Assembly (NCBI RefSeq): GCF_016859285.1
Contig: NC_053414.1
Location: 4,857,517 to 4,921,516, forward strand
Source: Xiphias gladius
Lineage: Eukaryota > Chordata > Actinopteri > Istiophoriformes > Xiphiidae
Length of the DNA: 64,000 nt
Direction: 5' to 3'
Shown here: positions 42,224-64,000 of the stretch, piece by piece
How the letters are laid out: every line of letters starts with the position of its first letter
How positions within the stretch are numbered: the stretch's first letter is position 1
Position numbers and translations under genes: made by a program
The notes under the pieces: model-generated
Databases searched by the model: none
Told to the model about the DNA's origin: nothing
The model's input: the letters and a program-made list of their open reading frames with translations, nothing else

Positions 42224-43027
42224 GTTTTTTGTTTTTTTGTTCAGACTGAATTCATCTCAGCAGAAAAGCAGCCTTTTGAGACTGACTTGGGATCTTCTCT
42301 TCAGTGCTCTGCAGTTTTACAAAACTAAATTGGATTCTCTTGTATTTATTGCTGTTTGGGTAACTGAAATGTTTTTTTTTTTTATGTGGGTGGAATTTTT
42401 AGAAGCAAAATTTAAGGTACACAACTTTTAAGCCCCCCCTTTTTTTTTTTTACCTTTTTAAACTTTTTTCACCCAAATGAGAGCAGTTACATTCTTTATG
42501 ATGTGAAATACTGTTTTATATTTGAAACACAAAATGCCCTTTAGAACTTTGTTTGTTTTAGGTGTTCTGTTCTTGTTTGGTTTTTTTTGTTTTGTTTTTT
42601 TTTTTTAGGTTTTTTTTAACCTTTTTACATAAATGTGAAACCTTTAGTTACTGATCTCTGCCTGCTCTTCATGATCCCTGATGAGTTCTTCTGTACACTG
42701 TGAAAATGGAGAGGAATACTGATGTAAGTTGAACGTGATAAAATTTTTTGAAGTTTAGTCTCTCTTTAAATTTTGCCTGACGTGTTTAGCTGGGCCTTCT
42801 CTCTTTGTTAATGAGGCTCAACGAGATGTGGTGACCTTTTTTATTAAGTTAAAGGTGATCAACTAAAACTTTGTCCAAGCACAATTTTTCCAATGTCATG
42901 ATGAACTCATCTGTGACTGTTGGGCCATGTGGTTTAAACTGTGGTAACCTGTTTGGTTTTTTTTGTATTTTAGTGTAAAATAATTTAACCCTGTACATTG
43001 AATTCCCTGGCGAATGGTCCGCTTTGG

Positions 43028-43033
43028 AATAAA
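43028..43033 (+). promoter_or_regulatory. Candidate polyadenylation signal of arhgap19
   Basis: AATAAA in GGAATAAAACTTTTTTTATG, followed by TGTT-rich sequence typical of a downstream element (about 43055-43075). Confidence 0.55.
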
Positions 43034-43689
43034 ACTTTTTTTATGTTTCCTACAAAATGTTGTTATGTTTGATTTAATGTGTCAGTTGTTTCCTTTTGTA
43101 TTTTTTCTTTTTCACTACATTTACAGTACAGTATGAGGAAATAATGGCCGGTGAGAAACCGTGTACTGTAACAGGTTGCACCAGAGACGAGGCCTCATCA
43201 ATGCAGTGCCTCTGTGTGTTCACTAGGGGGCGTTACTGGCTAACCTAGGTTTGACCTCTCTGATGATCACAGACACCACGTTCATAAGCTTCCCGATGGC
43301 TTTTGCTCTCCACAAACGGAGATGTCTAAGCCTAGGTCATTACCTCCGGCTTGGAGCTGATGTTTTCACCCGACTCTGTTGGTTCGTTCGTTGGTTCGTC
43401 AGCAGATTACGCAAGAAGTACTGAACCGAGACTTGCAGGAGGGATGGGGCATCCAGGAATCTTTCTTTTATCCCTTTCCTTAGAGATATGCGCTCTACTG
43501 AGTGCCATTCTCCTTTACTGTGTGTTGAACTCTGCGGGGTTAGTCCTGTCTGGCTAAGAACTAGAGAATCATACTCAGAGGGGCAGGGTGTTGTTTTTCC
43601 GTCGTGATGGAGGTTGAATCAACACTCACGCGGCCTCGGCGTCCATGTATCATATTAAATCATTGTGATTGTCTTAATGGTGATACTCA

Positions 43690-43850
43690 TCGTCATGCTT
43701 TATTGATACCCACAGAGAAAATCTTTCCCTCCCCCTCCAGGAAGGTCAGAGGTCAGGCTCGGGCAGTGAAGTGACTCAGGAGCCGGTAGGGATTCAGCAG
43801 GCAGTAAGAGTCTTCTTGACTTGACTGACTGACTTGCCGACTTACTCCAA
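43690..43850. repeat. Dispersed fish repeat fragment
   Basis: CTTTATTGATACCCACAGAGAAAATC followed by GGAAGGTCAGAGGTCAGGC resembles a repeat common in fish ('TTTATTGATCCCC...' type). A shorter echo (GGGAGGTCAGAGGTCAGC) occurs near 41880. Confidence 0.45.
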
Positions 43851-44344
43851 GTCCTTTTTTAAGGGGTAAAGTAAATCAAACGTTGGCTAAACCACTGCTG
43901 TTGCAGCAATGGGAGGTCAGATTACCGAAGAGTTGTGCAGATAAAGACAAATTTGGTTTGTATCCGAATCCTCCAAACCTACTTCTACTGATGTACTGAA
44001 AGAATACACATCTCTGGAGAATAACTATAACTATAAATACAAGTGTAAGCTATATTAGACTCAGGGACGTCAACATTGATGTGATAGTTAATGTGATATT
44101 AACTGAAGCCAGTAATGCTCCTTTAGCCATTTTGGCTTTAGCACCTTTTTCTCCTTAACGCCTGTTTCATTGGGCAGGAATATGAAGCTGACACCACAGT
44201 GTCATGTTTGATGGGATGTAAATTCCTAATTTAGGCCTATGTGGCAAAACTAAACTTATTTTAGGCAGAAATCACTGGATTTTAATTTTTCAAACCTTGC
44301 GTTTGGTGGCAGGTGTTTTGAAGTCCAGAATAAATGTTCGGTTT

Positions 44345-44665
44345 GCATCGTCGATTAATCTGTCAGTCATTTTCTCAGTTGATCATTTGTTGAATTTCAT
44401 GTCACAAAATATTCAACAATGCTCATTATAATTTCGTCATATCTTCAAATTACTCATTTTGTCCGGCCAACAGTCCAAAACCCAAAGATCTTCAGTTTAC
44501 TGTCATATGAGACAGAGAAGAGCAGCAAATTGATTATTAAAATTGCCGCCAATGACTTTTCTCTCAAAAGACAAATTGATTGTTTCAACTCTATAAATGT
44601 TTGTAGGCTGAATAAATTAAGTTGCGGTGCTAGAACATTAAACAGTGTCTTTACATTATAATATT
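44345..44665. repeat. Interspersed repeat with GATTAATC ends (copy 3)
   Basis: TCGTCGATTAATCTGTCAGTCATTTTCTC, then CCCAAAGATCTTCAGTTTACTGTCATATGA. These are the start and middle of the same family as 747-1075. Confidence 0.65.
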
Positions 44666-45039
44666 TTTCCCTTTCATCTGCGCTTGAAGCAGTTGAATGT
44701 TCGAATATTTCTTCGTAGGCTGAAATTGTATCTTTAAAAATCAGGAGGGTAGTTGGCTTCCTCTAATCTCATGCCTTAAATCATCAAATTAACCTAATAA
44801 TAGTATATTTCTTGGCATTGTTAATTTTGCCAAAACATAAGTCTTCTCTTGTAAGTGAGATTAGAAGTTCTGGAGCCAAATGATATTAGATGCAGGGAAT
44901 TTTTTCCAAATCTGAGGGTATTGTGAATTGATGCGTTTGAGACAAAAGCATCTGCTCTGTCCTTCCAGAAATCAATTCAGACGCGTCTGCAATAAAAGCC
45001 CCCCACCCACCCCTGCCTCAGAAAAGCTATTATGGCCCC

Positions 45040-45540
45040 AGGAATAAGGGGGTCCAACCCCCTGGAGATGTCAACATCTCGTCCCTCCCTTTGTTGCAGA
45101 TTATCGCCGAATGAGTCATTCAATTCAGCTGCACAAAAGAAGCAGCCGCGCTCTGCCTGTGGCCAATTTGTTTTCCATCACTTCTGAAGAGCGCCTGGTT
45201 AAATTAACCCGTCATACTGAGTCTGCGGGGAGAAGACAAAGTGAGGCCACGAGCAATAATCACTCATGTATGGTGGTAAATAAAAAGCTGGGTAAACTCT
45301 GCCCTCGAGTTGCGAACAAATGCCAAATCAAAGCTGTTACTCAGAGCAAATCTAATTATACTCCATATAACTGCATGATATATTGTAGAAATGACTGATG
45401 GAGTGATAATTATGGCAACTGCTACAAACAAGATGAAAACATTGAAGAAAGATACAATCAATCGTTCATTTTTGCCTCTTTCCTTCTTGCAAAGCACCTT
45501 GAATGCATTACCCTGCTGTAACTGAGTTCTATGTAAAACT
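45040..45540. promoter_or_regulatory. Candidate long conserved noncoding element upstream of slit1
   Basis: About 500 bp of unique, AT-balanced DNA between repeats, with dense developmental motifs: CAGCTG near 45127, AAATTAACCCG, GAGCAATAATCACTCATGTA, TCTAATTATA and GTGATAATTATGG. It lies about 2 kb upstream of slit1 exon 1. Identified only by texture and motifs. Confidence 0.35.
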
Positions 45541-45589
45541 GCTTCATCTATGATACATACATATAAATTTTGGTGCTGAAATGTTAGTT

Positions 45590-45740
45590 GGTGGCTTGAT
45601 TGATTGGTAAAACATGCAGTTTTGATGACTAATTGTAAACGTCATTTATTAGGCAAAACATTGCAGCTTCCAGCTTCTCGAATGTGAAGATTTGCAGCTT
45701 TTCTCTATGGATTTTGGATTATTTTTGGATCACCCCTCAC
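45590..45740. repeat. Interspersed repeat, same family, partial (copy 4)
   Basis: GGTAAAACATGCAG... and CATTGCAGCTTCCAGCTTCT followed by CGAATGTGAAGATTTGCAGCTTTTCT, the family's second half. Confidence 0.5.
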
Positions 45741-46129
45741 TAATTTCTGATTTATTTATTTTTATTTTTTTTAGCAGGGCAAGCTATTAGACTTTTGTTA
45801 GTTGTTGCCCTACAGTTTCGGTAACATGCCAAAAATGTAGTAAGCTGCGAAGGTGGTACTCTACGGTAGATTTACGTTTTGGTGGCTTTTCTCCACCATG
45901 TCCCTGATGATTTAGATTTTTTTTTTTTTCTCCTTTTCTTTTTTCCTTGGTAATATGGCAACCACAAAAGCTGAAGCCAGCGTTTCTGTGGAGATTTAAA
46001 AAAAAAAAAAAAAAACTCAGCCAGGCTCCATTTGAATTTCAAAGCCTTGCCAGTGAATTCATAATAGACTTCTGAGTAAGCTCTGTGGCAGCTTATGGCA
46101 TTCCAGTTATGCCAGTCTCATAAGAGGAC

Positions 46130-47175
46130 CCCCCCCCACCCCCGCAGCTTGGTGTGCTGGTTTGGCACTGAGCCATGGCAAAAAAATATTATCACATTTA
46201 ACACACAGCAGAACTCCCTCCGTGTCCTTTTTATTTCACGTTTATTGTTCGGTCTCTCCACAAATTGTTTCTCCTTTTCTGTCCTCACATTTTCTCTGGA
46301 GCTGCCCGGTCGGATGCTTCAGCCCGATCACGATTTTCTCCTCTCTCACTCTCCCTTCCTCCCTTCCTTCCTCCCTTCCTCCCTCCGTCTCTCTTCTCAT
46401 CAAGTCCATGCAGCCTTAGGCTCTTTTTTCTTCCCCGAGGGAGGAGAGCGCATGTGGGCGAGAGAGATAGACGGAAACTAGGAGAGGGGAAGGGAGAGAG
46501 AGAAAAAGGCTGCCGTCACTGGAGGTGCCGGCTCCGCTACTGCTGTCACTGAATAGATGCGAGTTCACTCCGGGTGCTGGGGTGTGCGTGTATGTGTGTG
46601 ACTGGGGGGTGGCATGGGAGGAGTCTGAGTGCTGTTATTTGTAAAAGCTTTTGATGGATGATTGCTCTGTGTGTGTGTGTGAGAGAGATAGAGGGAGTGA
46701 GGGAGTCCCCCCCTTTCTTTTTCTTTTTTTTTCTAGTGGCTCACTGTTCAGTGCACAATGACTCAATGAAAAGTGGAGGGGAGAGGCAAGCACACTGTAC
46801 GGCTGCATGACAGAGAGAGAGAGAGGGAGGGAGAGAGAGAGAGCAGAGAACACACAGGAGAGTAGAAGAAGGGAAGGCAATTGGAGGGAGCTCTAAAGCT
46901 GGGGACAAGAAGAAGAAGAGGAGGATATACTTGTCTCCCCCCCCACTTCTCTCTCTCTCTGAAAGGCCACTCTGGGATCAAGTGGCAGCCGTTCAGTCCC
47001 AGCTGAACTCCACCTGGCTGTGCTGCTGTCTTTCTCAGCCTCTTGAGTCATTGCACTCATTGCACTTCAAGCATTTTGTGTCCACCTTTTTTAGGGAAGG
47101 TGTCACCGGTGGTGAAGGAAGGGACAGGATCTGCGCCGGTTTCTGCAGTGTCGCGGACCGACGCAGGACAGCAGG
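46130..47175 (+). other. slit1 promoter/5' UTR region, low complexity
   Basis: CT- and GA-rich tracts (46340-46400, 46680-46870) just upstream of the slit1 first coding exon. No TATA box or certain start site. No gene on the other strand. Confidence 0.4.
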
Positions 47176-47277
47176 ATGCCCGCCGGGAGAAGAGGGGATG
47201 GAACCGGGTCAGGAGGCTGTGGGATGGCGACGGCGGCGGGGGCCCCGGGCCAGGCTCGTCAGCCCGGGCTGCGGACG

Positions 47278-62920
<15,643 letters not shown>

Positions 62921-64000
62921 GTGAGTACAAGCTCCGAAACCTCTGCATACTCTCTATCCTTTACCTCACACCCTCTGTTCTAAATCTAACGTCTATGCCC
63001 AGGACTCATTACTTTACTCCCTCGGTCCTGCGTCCTGCAGGACCACGACCGATCAGACCAAGTCTGACCGGGTCTGTCGCAGCCGGTGTTGATGACTGAC
63101 ACACAAAATCGTAGAGTGTGTGGTGTTTAGGGGTTCTGACTGTTTGCCCTCTGAACGGGTTGCTGCACGATGTTGTTATTGACATTAATTGAAATGTTAA
63201 GTTTCAACTTACAACTTAAACAAGGATAATAAACAATAATAATTTAAAAATAAAAAAATAGTGCCCCGTGTGGTGACGGAGAAAGTGACGCAACAGGGTT
63301 CATCCACAGCTGAGCTCAGGTTCACCTCGAGTTTACAGTCCTTGTTACACACACCTCTCCATGCACAGTTTCCCCCAAGTTTCGGAAACTTTTTTTTTTT
63401 TTCTTGCTTTTTCTGCGCAAACTGCGGCCCATATCTTAAGGTATAGGATTTAGGAGTTGTATCTTACACCCATCAGAGCCCAAACTGGGATTGCCCCCCC
63501 CCGATGATGCTCACCGCTCATCCGTGGCACTTTGTGTGCGAGCGATGCGGAGTGCACGTATGTGCTCAGTGTGATCGGATTGGAGGGGGGGTAATTTTAT
63601 ACAGGGAGGAGTGGTAGTCGGGGAGAAGCCAGCAGTCAGGGGAGGAGAAACAACATGCAGTTTCTCTATGGTATTGTTCCTTTCATGGAGTTTTTTTTTT
63701 TGCAGCTCTGACGAAATGAACCTTCTTTGTCGTATGAAGTTTGATTTCATGTACCCTGCAGCCCAAACCCGCCCAAAGTGAGTCTTTTCGGCGTCGTACC
63801 TCCAAACGCCTCACTCCCAAACTACTCCCAAACTCGGCACTCTGATAACGCAGTCCCGTAATCCCACACCGCTGTGCATGCCCCGCCATTATGCCATAAT
63901 ACATTTGCACCGCATATGAGGTAATAGTAAAATATTTAGAATCACTGAAAATTGTTTTAAGTTTTAAGTAATGAAGCATAACACATGCAGCGGAGTAACA
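62921..64000 (+). other. slit1 intron 4 (partial), to window edge
   Basis: No sequence encoding the next expected Slit LRR (DLSEN...) is found before the edge. Poly-T runs lie at 63390-63402 and 63692-63701. No other gene seen. Confidence 0.6.

Noticed and set aside
63700-63720. A TTTTTGCAG acceptor as slit1 exon 5
   Set aside because: The following sequence reads LSDEMNL rather than the expected DLSEN LRR, and no donor follows at 164 or 72 nt.

Overview
The window looks like nuclear DNA from a teleost fish. Its genes are split by short GT-AG introns. There are very many (CA/TG)n microsatellites, and several dispersed repeats I recognise from memory as common in ray-finned fish. The four spliced genes were reconstructed by joining exons in frame across splice sites. 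No database search was possible, so names rest on remembered family sequences.

Layout. (1) 1-2.3 kb: two dispersed repeats and one unidentified minus-strand reading frame. (2) 2.3-9.2 kb, minus strand: a complete 11-exon Delta-type Notch ligand, 716 codons, best matching fish deltaD (DLL1 class), with a TATA box and octamer about 0.6 kb upstream of its start codon. (3) 9.2-21.1 kb: about 12 kb without a supported gene, containing low-complexity DNA and blocks that look like regulatory elements. (4) 21.1-24.3 kb, plus strand: a three-exon atypical Rho GTPase of the RhoU/Wrch-1 type. (5) 24.3-32 kb: repeats, a foldback element and a broken CD22-like immunoglobulin gene on the minus strand. (6) 32.06-43.05 kb, plus strand: arhgap19, a RhoGAP with 12 coding exons (525 codons) and a probable 3.7-kb 3' UTR. 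(7) 43.05-47.1 kb: repeats and a possible enhancer. (8) 47.2 kb to the right edge, plus strand: the 5' end of slit1 (signal peptide, LRR N-terminal cap and first LRRs), with a 13.9-kb first intron that holds a decayed Penelope-like retroelement, a foldback repeat and long dinucleotide tracts. The gene runs off the right edge.

How the genes relate. DeltaD is a membrane ligand for Notch. RhoU and ARHGAP19 both act on Rho-family signalling: one is a GTPase, the other switches RhoA-type GTPases off. Slit1 is a secreted guidance cue. They form a developmental neighbourhood rather than an operon. ARHGAP19 and SLIT1 are also neighbours in human, so the right half is conserved synteny. deltaD and rhou are divergently oriented around about 12 kb of potential shared regulatory DNA.

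I found no CRISPR array, no rRNA, no convincing tRNA and no intact mobile element. The most interesting items are the foldback hairpins, the apparent C-terminal extension and switch II change in the Rho protein, the evenly spaced E-boxes in a deltaD intron, the CD22-like pseudogene and the Penelope relic.
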